A stretch of 64,000 bases of DNA from Dehalococcoidia bacterium (GTDB lineage Bacteria > Chloroflexota > Dehalococcoidia > Lucifugimonadales > Lucifugimonadaceae). The number at the start of each line of letters is the position of its first letter. Within the stretch, counting starts at the first letter, position 1. The position numbers were made by a program, and so were the translations under genes. The notes beneath the pieces were generated by a model. The model was not told where the DNA came from. It did not search any database and saw nothing but the letters and a program-made list of their open reading frames with translations. The stretch covers positions 110,349 to 174,348 of the forward strand of contig JAPYUX010000002.1 in NCBI GenBank assembly GCA_029940375.1, read 5' to 3'. Positions 36,459 through 44,580 of this stretch are shown here, in pieces.

Positions 36459-37505
36459 TTAGGTGCCTAGTTGTTCATTTGCTTGCAAAATAATTTCTTC
36501 TGTTTTTTCCCATCCAACACATTTATCAGTTATAGATACACCATATTCTAAACTAGTTATATCTGAATTTAAACTTTGGCTCCCCGGATTTAAATTACTT
36601 TCTAACATTATGCCTATAATATTTTTATTACCAGATGTTATTTGATTTATAACGTTATCAAAAACAATAGGCTGTCGATTATGATCTTTATTAGAATTCC
36701 CATGTGAACAATCGACTACGATATTAGGCTTAAGATTATTTTTAACTAATAATTGCTGAGCATTTTTTACAGATTCTTCATCATAATTTGCTCCTGAAGC
36801 TCCTCCTCGTAAAATTATATGATTTGCCTTATTTCCATTAGTTACAACCACTGAAGTTTTTCCTTCATGATCTATACCTAAAAAAGCATGCTGCCCTTCA
36901 CAGGCAATCATACCATCTATGGCTAATTGAACTGAACCACCTGTTCCATTTTTAAAACCTATTGGCATTGATAATCCACTCGCCATTTGTCTGTGGGTTT
37001 GACTTTCTGCAGTCCTAGCTCCTATGGCTCCCCAAGAAACTAGATCTCCAATATATTGAGGAGTAAAAGGATCAAGAAATTCGGTTGCAGTCGGAAGGCC
37101 GATATCAGTGATTTCTGACAAAACTTGTCTAGCCATATTAATTCCTTTAGGAATATTAAATGTGCCATTTAAGTCTGGATCATTAATTAGACCTTTCCAA
37201 CCTATCGTTGTTCTAGGTTTTTCGAAATAAACTCTCATTACGATGAAAATATTTTCTTTTACATTTTCTGAAAGTTTTTTTAATTTTTTTGCATATTCTA
37301 TTCCAGCTTTTGTATCATGAATTGAACAAGGCCCAACTAAAAGTAATAGCCTTTCGTCTTCACCTGAAATAATTTTTTGGATACTTATCCTTGAATTTTC
37401 TACCAGCTTTGCTTGACTCTCTTTTAGAGGAATTTTTGCAAAATATGATTCTGGTGATGGAAGGGTTGTTAGTTCTTTAATATTTAGATTTTGTATTTTG
37501 TTCAA
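36459..37505 (-). CDS. aroG: DAHP synthase, class I (AroG/AroF type)
   Basis: The product is 348 aa. It condenses phosphoenolpyruvate with erythrose 4-phosphate, the first step of aromatic amino-acid synthesis. LLLVGPCSIHDTKAGIEYA, KPRTTIGWKGLINDP, GARTAESQTHRQMASGLSMPIGFKNGT (motif list, not one run to copy) and VDCSHGNSNKDH are class I alpha features, and the N-terminus aligns with E. coli AroG. The start is TTG at 37505, preceded by AAGGAG. A Tyr/Phe leader-peptide attenuator lies directly upstream. Confidence 0.95.
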   Translation of the reverse strand: MNKIQNLNIKELTTLPSPESYFAKIPLKESQAKLVENSRISIQKIISGEDERLLLLVGPCSIHDTKAGIEYAKKLKKLSENVKENIFIVMRVYFEKPRTTIGWKGLINDPDLNGTFNIPKGINMARQVLSEITDIGLPTATEFLDPFTPQYIGDLVSWGAIGARTAESQTHRQMASGLSMPIGFKNGTGGSVQLAIDGMIACEGQHAFLGIDHEGKTSVVVTNGNKANHIILRGGASGANYDEESVKNAQQLLVKNNLKPNIVVDCSHGNSNKDHNRQPIVFDNVINQITSGNKNIIGIMLESNLNPGSQSLNSDITSLEYGVSITDKCVGWEKTEEIILQANEQLGT

Positions 37506-37538
37506 TTTTTTCTCCTTAAAAATTTAATGTTAATTAAA

Positions 37539-37566
37539 TAAAAAAAAGACCCTTATCAGAGTCTTT
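37539..37566 (-). terminator. Attenuator terminator hairpin before aroG
   Basis: Read on the minus strand, AAAGACTC (37566-37559) pairs with GGGTCTTT (37552-37545) through a 6-nt TGATAA loop. The stem has eight pairs, one of them T-G. The 3' arm runs into a stretch of eight T residues. This is a standard intrinsic terminator placed between the leader peptide and the aroG ribosome-binding site. The same AAAGACTC is the 3' arm of the competing antiterminator. Confidence 0.85.
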
Positions 37567-37605
37567 AGAGTTATTTAAATCTACGAATGAATACTACAAA
37601 GACTC
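37559..37605 (-). promoter_or_regulatory. Antiterminator of the aroG attenuator
   Basis: GAGTCTTT (37605-37598) pairs perfectly over eight bases with AAAGACTC (37566-37559). The 5' arm is made by codons 16-18 of the leader peptide, just before its stop codon. A ribosome stalled on the Tyr/Phe codons would leave this arm free. A ribosome reaching the stop codon would cover it and let the terminator form. Confidence 0.8.
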
Positions 37606-37650
37606 CAATCTTTCAAAAAAATAATAATATGTATAAAATTCAGTTTTCAT
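37594..37650 (-). CDS. Tyr/Phe-rich leader peptide of the aroG attenuator
   Basis: This 18-codon ORF encodes MKTEFYTYYYFFERLESL and ends in TAG. Seven of its residues are Phe or Tyr, six of them clustered at codons 8-12 with F5 and Y6 just before. The cluster lies 18 nt ahead of the antiterminator arm, a distance suited to ribosome stalling. No strong Shine-Dalgarno sequence precedes the ATG. A TAGAAC element 17 nt upstream could be a -10 box giving a short leader. Confidence 0.8.
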   Translation of the reverse strand: MKTEFYTYYYFFERLESL

Positions 37651-37706
37651 CTTTTTTTGCTTATTTAGTTCTAGTGTAACTTAATTTTACAGAAATTTCC
37701 TACAAT

Positions 37707-38066
37707 TTATAGATCGGGTCTTAATGAAGTAGCTCCGTTAAGATATACGTGTTTTATTTGATTTTGATTTTTTATAGTATTCCAATGAATTAAAATTCTA
37801 ATGCATTTTTGTAATCCGTCAGGGTTATCTATTTCATGCATGTTTAATAATGGAACTTCATTCATGGATAATTTTTCTCTTGCGGCTACTGCTGGAAATT
37901 CTGCATTTAAATCTTTGGTTGTAGTAAAAAATATAGAAGCAATGTCTTGAATTTCGACATTATTCAAAGTTGTCATTTCCCTTAATAAACTGAATGTAGA
38001 ATCTATGATATTTTCTTTAGTATTATTTGATACAGTAGTTGCTCCTCTGATTCCTCTTACCGACAT
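37707..38066 (-). CDS. aroH: Chorismate mutase, AroH type
   Basis: The product is 119 aa, matching monofunctional AroH enzymes of the Bacillus trimeric fold. It converts chorismate to prephenate, the branch point to Phe and Tyr. The N-terminal SVRGIRGATTV carries the active-site arginine. FTTTKDLNAEFPAVAARE and the later VYLNGATSLRPDL are family blocks. It lies 25 nt after trpA, and the attenuator for aroG begins 57 nt after its stop. Confidence 0.94.
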   Translation of the reverse strand: MSVRGIRGATTVSNNTKENIIDSTFSLLREMTTLNNVEIQDIASIFFTTTKDLNAEFPAVAAREKLSMNEVPLLNMHEIDNPDGLQKCIRILIHWNTIKNQNQIKHVYLNGATSLRPDL

Positions 38067-38091
38067 TTTCCCTCTTGCTTACATAACCAAA

Positions 38092-38862
38092 CTAAAATAA
38101 TTCAGATATAAAATTACTTGCCACTTCAATTATCTTATCATTTTTTGTGTCTTTTAATTTATTTATTAATGCTGAACCTACAACTGCAGCGTCGGCAAAT
38201 TTAATTATATTGGTTATATCACTTTTAGTAGATATTCCAAATCCAACCGCCACGGGCACATTGGTATGCTTTTTTACTTGTTCTACGAGATCTTTTACTC
38301 TATCAAAAACAATGTTTCTTTCTCCTGTTACCCCCAGTACAGATACACAATATATAAAACCTGTTGCTAATTTGGTCGCTTTTTTAATGATTTCTTTAGA
38401 AGAATTTATTGAAAGAAGTGGGATAAAATCAATTGAATATTGATTAAGTATATTAACTAGAGGTTTTGATTCATTTATAGGTAAGTCTGCAACAATCAAA
38501 CCATTAACTCCTGACTCCTTTGCTTCTTTGCAAAATTTATTCATATCATATGCAAGAATATTATTATAATAACCCATTAGAACTATAGGAATTTTTAATC
38601 CTTTTTTTCTAGCTTGACGTACAGTTTTAATACATTCGTGAGTATTTACACCATTTTTGATTGCTATGTTACTAGAGTATTGAATGGTTAAGCCTTCAGC
38701 TAAAGGATCACTGTTTGGAATTCCTATTTCGATTAAGGTAGAGCCAGATTTCTCCAAAGCAAATAATAAATCAATAAAATTTTTTCTTTTTGGGAAACCA
38801 CAAGTGATAAAAGGAATAATACTGGTTTTTTTGTTATTTGTTATAGTTTCATTTATAAACAT
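38092..38862 (-). CDS. trpA: Tryptophan synthase alpha subunit
   Basis: The product is 256 aa. It cleaves indole-3-glycerol phosphate to indole and glyceraldehyde 3-phosphate. The catalytic acids are Glu45 and Asp52 in LIEIGIPNSDPLAEG. PIVLMGYYN, VADLPI, CVSVLGVTGER and VAVGFGIST form the barrel and phosphate-binding loops. No trpB is in the window, so trpA is split from at least part of its usual partners or the rest lies elsewhere. It sits between a CPBP protease gene and aroH. Confidence 0.94.
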   Translation of the reverse strand: MFINETITNNKKTSIIPFITCGFPKRKNFIDLLFALEKSGSTLIEIGIPNSDPLAEGLTIQYSSNIAIKNGVNTHECIKTVRQARKKGLKIPIVLMGYYNNILAYDMNKFCKEAKESGVNGLIVADLPINESKPLVNILNQYSIDFIPLLSINSSKEIIKKATKLATGFIYCVSVLGVTGERNIVFDRVKDLVEQVKKHTNVPVAVGFGISTKSDITNIIKFADAAVVGSALINKLKDTKNDKIIEVASNFISELF

Positions 38863-38891
38863 TATTCGATCTTAATTTTATTTTGATAATA

Positions 38892-39770
38892 TTATAACGT
38901 TTGCATTGTCACTATCAGGGCGAAAAGATTATGCAAAGAATGAATTATTGTAGAAGGGATCAAGTTATTTGTTTTAAGTCTTATAAGTGATAGAGAAATT
39001 CCTAATATCACTGCTGGAATTATTGCTGATAATTCTAAATGTATTATCCCAAAAAAAAATGAATTTAGTATAATTGCATAGAAATTATTCAATCTAATTT
39101 TTATAATTTTAAATAAATATCCTCTGAATATTATTTCTTCACATATAGGGCCCAATATTACTGCTAAGAAAAATATCAAAAAATAATTATTATTTAAGGC
39201 TTCTACAACCATCTTAGAATAATTTGAATCATTGAAATTATCGAGTTTTAAAAATTCTATAATTTTTGCCCATAAAAAAATTATTGGCCATGCCAAAAAA
39301 TAATATGTTAAAGAAATTCCTATTATCTTGGCAATTTTACTTTTAAAGATGTTTTTTATTTCTAACCAATTTGCAATATTATTATCATATTTAGAAATGA
39401 TGATTAATATAAAAATAACTACTCCAACGTTAAACATCATAAATTCAAATAAAATTTGTATACCTTCATTTGAAAAAATATTTTTTATCAAAGAAATTAG
39501 AAATATCAGAATGATAAGAAAAAGAACACTTTTTGTATTTAAATGATTTTTATGAGCAAATGATAAAAAATATTTAATAATGAAAGCTGATAATACACAG
39601 AGTAATAAAAACTTTATTAATTCTGAGAAGTTTGATTCATTTAAGCTTATTATGGTTGATAATTTTATCCCCAAAACATTCAATAAAAAAGTTTGTATTA
39701 TAAATAAAAGAATTAATAATAAATCCAAAATGAAAGAGTCATTTATTTTGAAATATTTTATTATTCCCAA
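38892..39770 (-). CDS. CPBP family intramembrane metalloprotease (CAAX-like)
   Basis: The product is 292 aa with about eight hydrophobic helices. The CPBP active-site motifs are GPICEEIIFRGYLF (EExxxR type) and FFFGIIHLE (FxxxH type), followed by HSLHNLFAL (HxxxN/D type). Members are Rce1-like intramembrane proteases or stress-protection proteins. The substrate is unknown. It overlaps the metallo-beta-lactamase-fold gene by 10 nt. Confidence 0.85.
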   Translation of the reverse strand: MGIIKYFKINDSFILDLLLILLFIIQTFLLNVLGIKLSTIISLNESNFSELIKFLLLCVLSAFIIKYFLSFAHKNHLNTKSVLFLIILIFLISLIKNIFSNEGIQILFEFMMFNVGVVIFILIIISKYDNNIANWLEIKNIFKSKIAKIIGISLTYYFLAWPIIFLWAKIIEFLKLDNFNDSNYSKMVVEALNNNYFLIFFLAVILGPICEEIIFRGYLFKIIKIRLNNFYAIILNSFFFGIIHLELSAIIPAVILGISLSLIRLKTNNLIPSTIIHSLHNLFALIVTMQTL

Positions 39771-40429
39771 GTAACATCCCCAAAAATGTGACTTTTAAGG
39801 TTAAAGTTTTTGAATTCTTTCTTAGACTGACTTATATTAGTGAATTTTCCATGACCAGGTAGTATTTTTGTATCTTCTGGTAATTTATAAAGTTTATTTT
39901 TGATTGAATTATATATACTTTCAAAATTTATAGAGCTGCTTGTTTTACCTGGACCTCCAGGGAATAATGTATCCCCAGTAAATAAAAACTTACTATCATT
40001 ATCTGGTTCAAATAGAAGGCAGATTGAGCCTTCAGTATGACCTGGTGTTATTAGGGATTTAACTGTGATGTCACCATTTATTATTGAGTCATCTTTTAGT
40101 ATTGGCAAAAGGTTTTCATTATTAGTTATATACCTAGAATCTTTTAGCCCTATTGCGATATAAATTTTTCCTATTCTATCAAGTAGTAAATCAAGCCCTT
40201 CTATATGATCATAATGCCCATGTGTAATTATTACTTTGATTTTTTCTTGATTTAATGATTTGTCTATTTTATTTCTCTGAATTTTTGATAATAAGTCTCT
40301 GGGATTTTCAGGTACATCAATTATTGTTGCATGTTTGGATTTTTTTGAAGATATTAGATAAGAATTATTTGATAGAAAGCCTGAAACAAAGTATTCGATT
40401 TTATAATTTTCATTTTCAAATATGTTCAT
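39761..40429 (-). CDS. Metallo-beta-lactamase fold hydrolase (glyoxalase II-like)
   Basis: The product is 222 aa. The binuclear zinc site is complete: THGHYDHIEG (HxHxDH), TPGHTEGS, FTGDTLF and LPGHGKFT. Length and layout fit glyoxalase II-like or persulfide-dioxygenase-like thioester hydrolases. The C-terminal substrate domain of true GloB is not obvious. It overlaps ftsH by 4 nt and the CPBP gene by 10 nt. Confidence 0.87.
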   Translation of the reverse strand: MNIFENENYKIEYFVSGFLSNNSYLISSKKSKHATIIDVPENPRDLLSKIQRNKIDKSLNQEKIKVIITHGHYDHIEGLDLLLDRIGKIYIAIGLKDSRYITNNENLLPILKDDSIINGDITVKSLITPGHTEGSICLLFEPDNDSKFLFTGDTLFPGGPGKTSSSINFESIYNSIKNKLYKLPEDTKILPGHGKFTNISQSKKEFKNFNLKSHIFGDVTWE

Positions 40430-42348
40430 GAAGATTGAGGTTCTGGGAATCCTTTTCCTTGTTTGGTTTTGGGGACCTTCTTCTTCTCTGGATTTAATTG
40501 GATTGGTTTAGGCTTTTCAATTACTGTTTTAACTTCGTTACCTTCCATAATATCTTTAAATTGATCTGCATCCAAAGTTTCATATTTCAAAAGATACTTG
40601 GCTACCAACTCAAGTTTATCTCTATTTTTTGTTAGAACCTTTTTTGCAGTTTCCTGACCAACTTTTAACAAGTTGTCAATTTCATTATCTATTTTTACGG
40701 CGGTTTCATTTGAATAATCTTGCTCTTCGTTATGCTCTTTGCCTAAAAATATAGTAGTCTGTCTTTTCCCATAGGTTCTGTAAGCGAATCCAGTAGCCAT
40801 TCCGTAGCGCATAACAACTTCTCTAGCTATTTTGGTTGCTTGTTCAAAATCATTTGCAGCACCAGTTGTCAATACACCTTCTATAAGAAATTCTGCTTCT
40901 CTTCCACCCATAGAAGAAGCTATCATGGCTTCCAGTTCGGTTTTAGTTACCAAAGATTGATCTTCTTGTTCATATCGAGTAAATCCACCTGCGTGTCCTC
41001 TTGATACTATTGTAACTTTTCCTATATTTTTTCCATCAGGTATAAAATGAGATACTACGGCATGTCCTGCTTCATGAAAAGCAACAAGTTTCTTCTCTTT
41101 ATCAGTAATCACTTTAGATTTTCTGGCTGGTCCCATTGATACTCTATCTATGGCTTCAGTAAGGTCTGAAAGAACTATAGTTTTTCCATTTCTTCTTGCA
41201 GCAAGTATGGCTGATTCATTAATTAAATTTGCTAAATCAGCCCCTGAAAATCCTGGAGTTTGTCTAGCAATCGTTCCCATCTCAACCTGTTTTTCTATAG
41301 GTTTTCCCTTAGAATGTACTACTAATATATCTGTTCTTCCTTGAAGATCTGGGTTGTCAATAGTTACTCTTCTATCAAATCTTCCTGGACGTAAAAGAGC
41401 AGGGTCTAGAATATCTGGCCTGTTAGTTGCAGCTATAACAATAACATTAGTGTTAGTATCAAATCCATCCATTTCTACTAAAATTTGATTTAATGTTTGC
41501 TCTCTTTCATCATGCCCTCCTCCGAGACCTGCACCTCTGTGTCGTCCGACAGCATCTATTTCATCAATAAAAATTATGCATGGAGAATGCCTTTTAGCTT
41601 GACTGAATAGATCTCTTACTCTTGATGCTCCAACTCCCACAAACATTTCAACAAATTCTGATCCAGAAATAGAAAAGAAAGGGACGCCTGCTTCTCCAGC
41701 AACGGCTCTAGCTAACAATGTTTTCCCTGTGCCTGGAGGTCCAACCAATAAGACTCCTGAAGGAATTTTTGCTCCAATTGCTGTGAACCTATCTGGAAAC
41801 TTCAGAAATTCAACTATTTCTTGTAATTCTTCTTTAGCTTCAGGAACACCTGCAACATCAAAGAAAGTGACGTTGGCCTTACTTCCAACAAACATTTTAG
41901 CTCTACTTTTACCAAAGTTCATAGCTTGAGAACCTGAACCTTGGGCTTGTCTCATAATAAAAAATAAAAATCCAAACATTAAAATAAACGGTAAGAGACT
42001 TAGAATGATTGATAATATTGTTCCTAGACTACTCCCAGATTTAACCTCAACTGAATATGCTGAAGAATCTATATTTGAGGCTTGCATGATATCATAAACA
42101 CTTGTACCAGGTTCCTTGGTTGCTTTGAACGTCTCATCGTTTTTAGAATATACAAGCTTGTCTCCGTTAACCTGAATTTTTACAGGACTGGCTGTACCTT
42201 CAGAACTCTTTGATATCCTTACTAAATGTCCAAGATCTTTTTCTGTAGATCCTTCAAAGGATCGATTGAGGAACAGATAAAACACAGCAATTAAAACTAA
42301 ACCCACAATTACGTATGTAACACTGTTTGAAAATAATTTTTTATTCAT
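40426..42348 (-). CDS. ftsH: ATP-dependent zinc metalloprotease FtsH
   Basis: The product is 640 aa. Two N-terminal membrane helices (about residues 10-27 and 110-132) flank an extracytoplasmic domain. The AAA domain has Walker A GPPGTGKT (203-210) and Walker B IIFIDEID. The M41 peptidase has HEAGH (425-429). It degrades misassembled membrane proteins and short-lived regulators. A proline/lysine-rich tail ends the protein. It is the first gene of the long minus-strand run that reaches the aromatic genes. Confidence 0.96.
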   Translation of the reverse strand: MNKKLFSNSVTYVIVGLVLIAVFYLFLNRSFEGSTEKDLGHLVRISKSSEGTASPVKIQVNGDKLVYSKNDETFKATKEPGTSVYDIMQASNIDSSAYSVEVKSGSSLGTILSIILSLLPFILMFGFLFFIMRQAQGSGSQAMNFGKSRAKMFVGSKANVTFFDVAGVPEAKEELQEIVEFLKFPDRFTAIGAKIPSGVLLVGPPGTGKTLLARAVAGEAGVPFFSISGSEFVEMFVGVGASRVRDLFSQAKRHSPCIIFIDEIDAVGRHRGAGLGGGHDEREQTLNQILVEMDGFDTNTNVIVIAATNRPDILDPALLRPGRFDRRVTIDNPDLQGRTDILVVHSKGKPIEKQVEMGTIARQTPGFSGADLANLINESAILAARRNGKTIVLSDLTEAIDRVSMGPARKSKVITDKEKKLVAFHEAGHAVVSHFIPDGKNIGKVTIVSRGHAGGFTRYEQEDQSLVTKTELEAMIASSMGGREAEFLIEGVLTTGAANDFEQATKIAREVVMRYGMATGFAYRTYGKRQTTIFLGKEHNEEQDYSNETAVKIDNEIDNLLKVGQETAKKVLTKNRDKLELVAKYLLKYETLDADQFKDIMEGNEVKTVIEKPKPIQLNPEKKKVPKTKQGKGFPEPQSS

Positions 42349-42551
42349 AATAAAATTTTTTATTCAATAAGTAAATAAATGGTCCTAAATAATTTTACTT
42401 TATATATTAAAAATCCTATCATATCAAACATAAAAATAGTTATTAAAACTAAAATTTTGCCTTCATTAAAAGTTATTTAGAGTTATGATAATATAGAATC
42501 TGAAAAAAATAAAAAAAAAATTGTTTATTCAAAAAGATTTAGGAGTAGAAA

Positions 42552-43103
42552 ATAGCGAAAGATTATAGAGTTAATGAAAGAATCAGAACACCTTCTGTAA
42601 GATTGGTTTCTGGTGACGATCAGTCGAACTCTAGAATATTGAAAATTTCAGAAGCATTAGAAATGGCTACACAAAATGGACTTGATCTAGTAGAAGTATC
42701 CCCTAACCAAGATCCGCCTGTATGTAGATTACTTGATTATGGAAAATTCAAATACGATATTTCTAAACGTGAGAAGAAAAATAAGAGCAAAACAGTACAA
42801 AGTCAGAGAGAAGTTAGATTAAGACCTGGAACATCTAAGCATGATATTCTATTGAAGGTAAAAAAAATAAGAGCTCTATTGGATAGCGGATCAAAGGTTA
42901 GAATAGCAGTTATGTTAAGAGGTAGAGAACTTGCCCATCCAGAGGTTGCAATGAAAGTATTGCGAACTGTAGCCGAAGGCGTAAAAGATATCGCCAAATT
43001 AGATAAGGCTCCAGCTAATGAAGGTAGAAATATAAGTTTAGTGGTTTCGCCAGGAATGCCACCTGGGACATTGAAAAAAAATGAAAAAGCGACAAATAAA
43101 TAA
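42552..43103 (+). CDS. infC: Translation initiation factor IF-3, apparent ATA start
   Basis: The product is 183 aa. The conserved IF3 N-terminus DYRVNERIRTPSVRLV lies upstream of the first ordinary start codon (TTG 42603), so the gene must start earlier. An in-frame stop at 42546 leaves only AAA and then ATA 42552 before the conserved sequence. AGGAG at 42541-42545 is 6 nt from that ATA. Non-AUG starts on infC are known in E. coli, where they allow IF3 to repress itself. RLLDYGKFKYD and VMLRGRE mark the two domains. Confidence 0.9.
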   Translation: MAKDYRVNERIRTPSVRLVSGDDQSNSRILKISEALEMATQNGLDLVEVSPNQDPPVCRLLDYGKFKYDISKREKKNKSKTVQSQREVRLRPGTSKHDILLKVKKIRALLDSGSKVRIAVMLRGRELAHPEVAMKVLRTVAEGVKDIAKLDKAPANEGRNISLVVSPGMPPGTLKKNEKATNK

Positions 43104-43112
43104 TTTGATATA

Positions 43113-43307
43113 ATGCCAAAAATTAAAACAAATAAAGCAGCGAAAAAACGTTTTCATATTACTGGGTCTGGTAAAGTCATGAGAACCAAAGGACCCAAAA
43201 GTCATCTTAGAAGAAAAAAATCCAAAAGAGTTAAAAGGCTTTTTGGAGGTAAGGTTGAATTATCTTCCTCAGTAATATCCGATAAAATAAAGAAACTAAT
43301 AAAATAA
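43113..43307 (+). CDS. rpmI: 50S ribosomal protein L35
   Basis: The product is 64 aa and highly basic. It shows the L35 pattern PKIKTNKAAKKRFHITGSGK and SHLRRKKSKRVKR. Gene order infC-rpmI-rplT is the standard bacterial arrangement. The ATG follows infC by 9 nt. Confidence 0.96.
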   Translation: MPKIKTNKAAKKRFHITGSGKVMRTKGPKSHLRRKKSKRVKRLFGGKVELSSSVISDKIKKLIK

Positions 43308-43309
43308 TT

Positions 43310-43331
43310 TTGGGAGCAATTTGGGAGCAAT
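43310..43331 (+). repeat. Tandem 11-bp repeat carrying a duplicated Shine-Dalgarno before rplT
   Basis: TTGGGAGCAAT occurs twice back to back (43310-43320 and 43321-43331), directly before the rplT ATG. Each copy contains GGGAG. Only the second is at ordinary distance from the start. It looks like a small tandem duplication. Confidence 0.85.
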
Positions 43332-43679
43332 ATGTCTAGAGTAAAAGGTGGAAAAACTACAAGAAGACGCCATAAGTCTATATTGAGCCAAGTTAAAGGT
43401 CACAGAGGAGCTCGAAGAACTAGAATAAAAGCAGCTAAAGAATCATTAACCCATGCTTTGAATTATGCAACAAAACATAGACATTTAAAGAAACGTAACA
43501 TGAGGAGTCTTTCTATTACCAGAATTAATGCTGCAACTAGGATTCATGGTTTATCCTATTCAAAATTTATAAATCTGTTAAGTATTAACAATATAGAATT
43601 AGATCGTAAGTCTATAGCTGAGCTAGCTATTAGAGAACCCGAAGGTTTTAAGACTTTGGTTGAATCAATAAAAAAATAA
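43332..43679 (+). CDS. rplT: 50S ribosomal protein L20
   Basis: The product is 115 aa. L20 binds 23S rRNA and is needed early in 50S assembly. SRVKGGKTTRRRHKSILSQ at the N-terminus and HLKKRNMRSLSITRINAA are diagnostic. It closes the infC-rpmI-rplT operon and ends 4 nt before the convergent ctaB gene. Confidence 0.96.
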   Translation: MSRVKGGKTTRRRHKSILSQVKGHRGARRTRIKAAKESLTHALNYATKHRHLKKRNMRSLSITRINAATRIHGLSYSKFINLLSINNIELDRKSIAELAIREPEGFKTLVESIKK

Positions 43680-43683
43680 TTAT

Positions 43684-44580
43684 TTAGAATTCCATAAATT
43701 TTATAGAACTGTCTATAATCACGAAACTCATTATTATAAAAAGATATAAAAGAGAAAAAACATAAGTAGATTTAGCCTCTTTTTTATTTGCTATCTTAAA
43801 TAATTTAAAAGATTTGTAAATAAATATCCCTCCAAATAACACGGAAGATATCATAAAAAGCCATCCTAAAGAATTAGCCACCACGCCAGTTAATAAAGTA
43901 ATTAGAAGTAAAATAATACTGTACAAAAAAATTTGTAAAGCAGTGTTTTTTATACCTTTAACCACTGGAAGCATTGGAATTTTTGCTTTTTCATAATCAT
44001 CTTTTATCATAATTGCGAGTGCCCAAAAATGCGGAGGAGTCCAGAAAAAAATTATCAAAAATAAATATAAAGCTTCTAAAGTTATGGAATTACTTATAGC
44101 AGCATAACCAACCAATGGAGGAATTGCACCAGCTGCTCCTCCAACAACAATATTTTGAACAGTTCTTTGTTTGATATATAAAGTGTAAAAACCTACATAC
44201 AAAAAAGAACCTAGAAGCGCCAACAAAGCTGCAAGTAAATTATTTATTGTGAATAAAACAAGGAATGAAGCCAATATAAGAATAATTCCAAACCCCAATG
44301 CATTTTTAGGTTTTATCTTCCCTTCAACTATAGGTCTATTTTTTGTTCTACCCATATTTTTATCTATATCTTTTTCGAAGTACATATTTAACGCAGATGA
44401 GCCTCCAGCTGCAAAATATCCTCCAAGTAATAATCCAGTAAAACTTATCATATTTGGGACTCCTCTCTCCGCTAAAAATGCACCACTGAAACTAGAAAAA
44501 ACAAGTAATGTTTGCACTTTTGGCTTTGTGAGCAAAAAATAATTATTGATTACTGAGAAATATTTATTTGCTAATCTCAT
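43684..44580 (-). CDS. ctaB: Protoheme IX farnesyltransferase (heme O synthase)
   Basis: The product is 298 aa with about nine membrane helices. It adds a farnesyl group to heme B to make heme O. The prenyltransferase aspartate motif is in NMYFEKDIDKNMGRTKNRPI (NxxxDxxxD). YIKQRTVQNIVVGGAAGAIPPLVGY and FFWTPPHFWALAI are family hallmarks. The ATG overlaps the ctaA stop by 4 nt. Confidence 0.95.
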   Translation of the reverse strand: MRLANKYFSVINNYFLLTKPKVQTLLVFSSFSGAFLAERGVPNMISFTGLLLGGYFAAGGSSALNMYFEKDIDKNMGRTKNRPIVEGKIKPKNALGFGIILILASFLVLFTINNLLAALLALLGSFLYVGFYTLYIKQRTVQNIVVGGAAGAIPPLVGYAAISNSITLEALYLFLIIFFWTPPHFWALAIMIKDDYEKAKIPMLPVVKGIKNTALQIFLYSIILLLITLLTGVVANSLGWLFMISSVLFGGIFIYKSFKLFKIANKKEAKSTYVFSLLYLFIIMSFVIIDSSIKFMEF

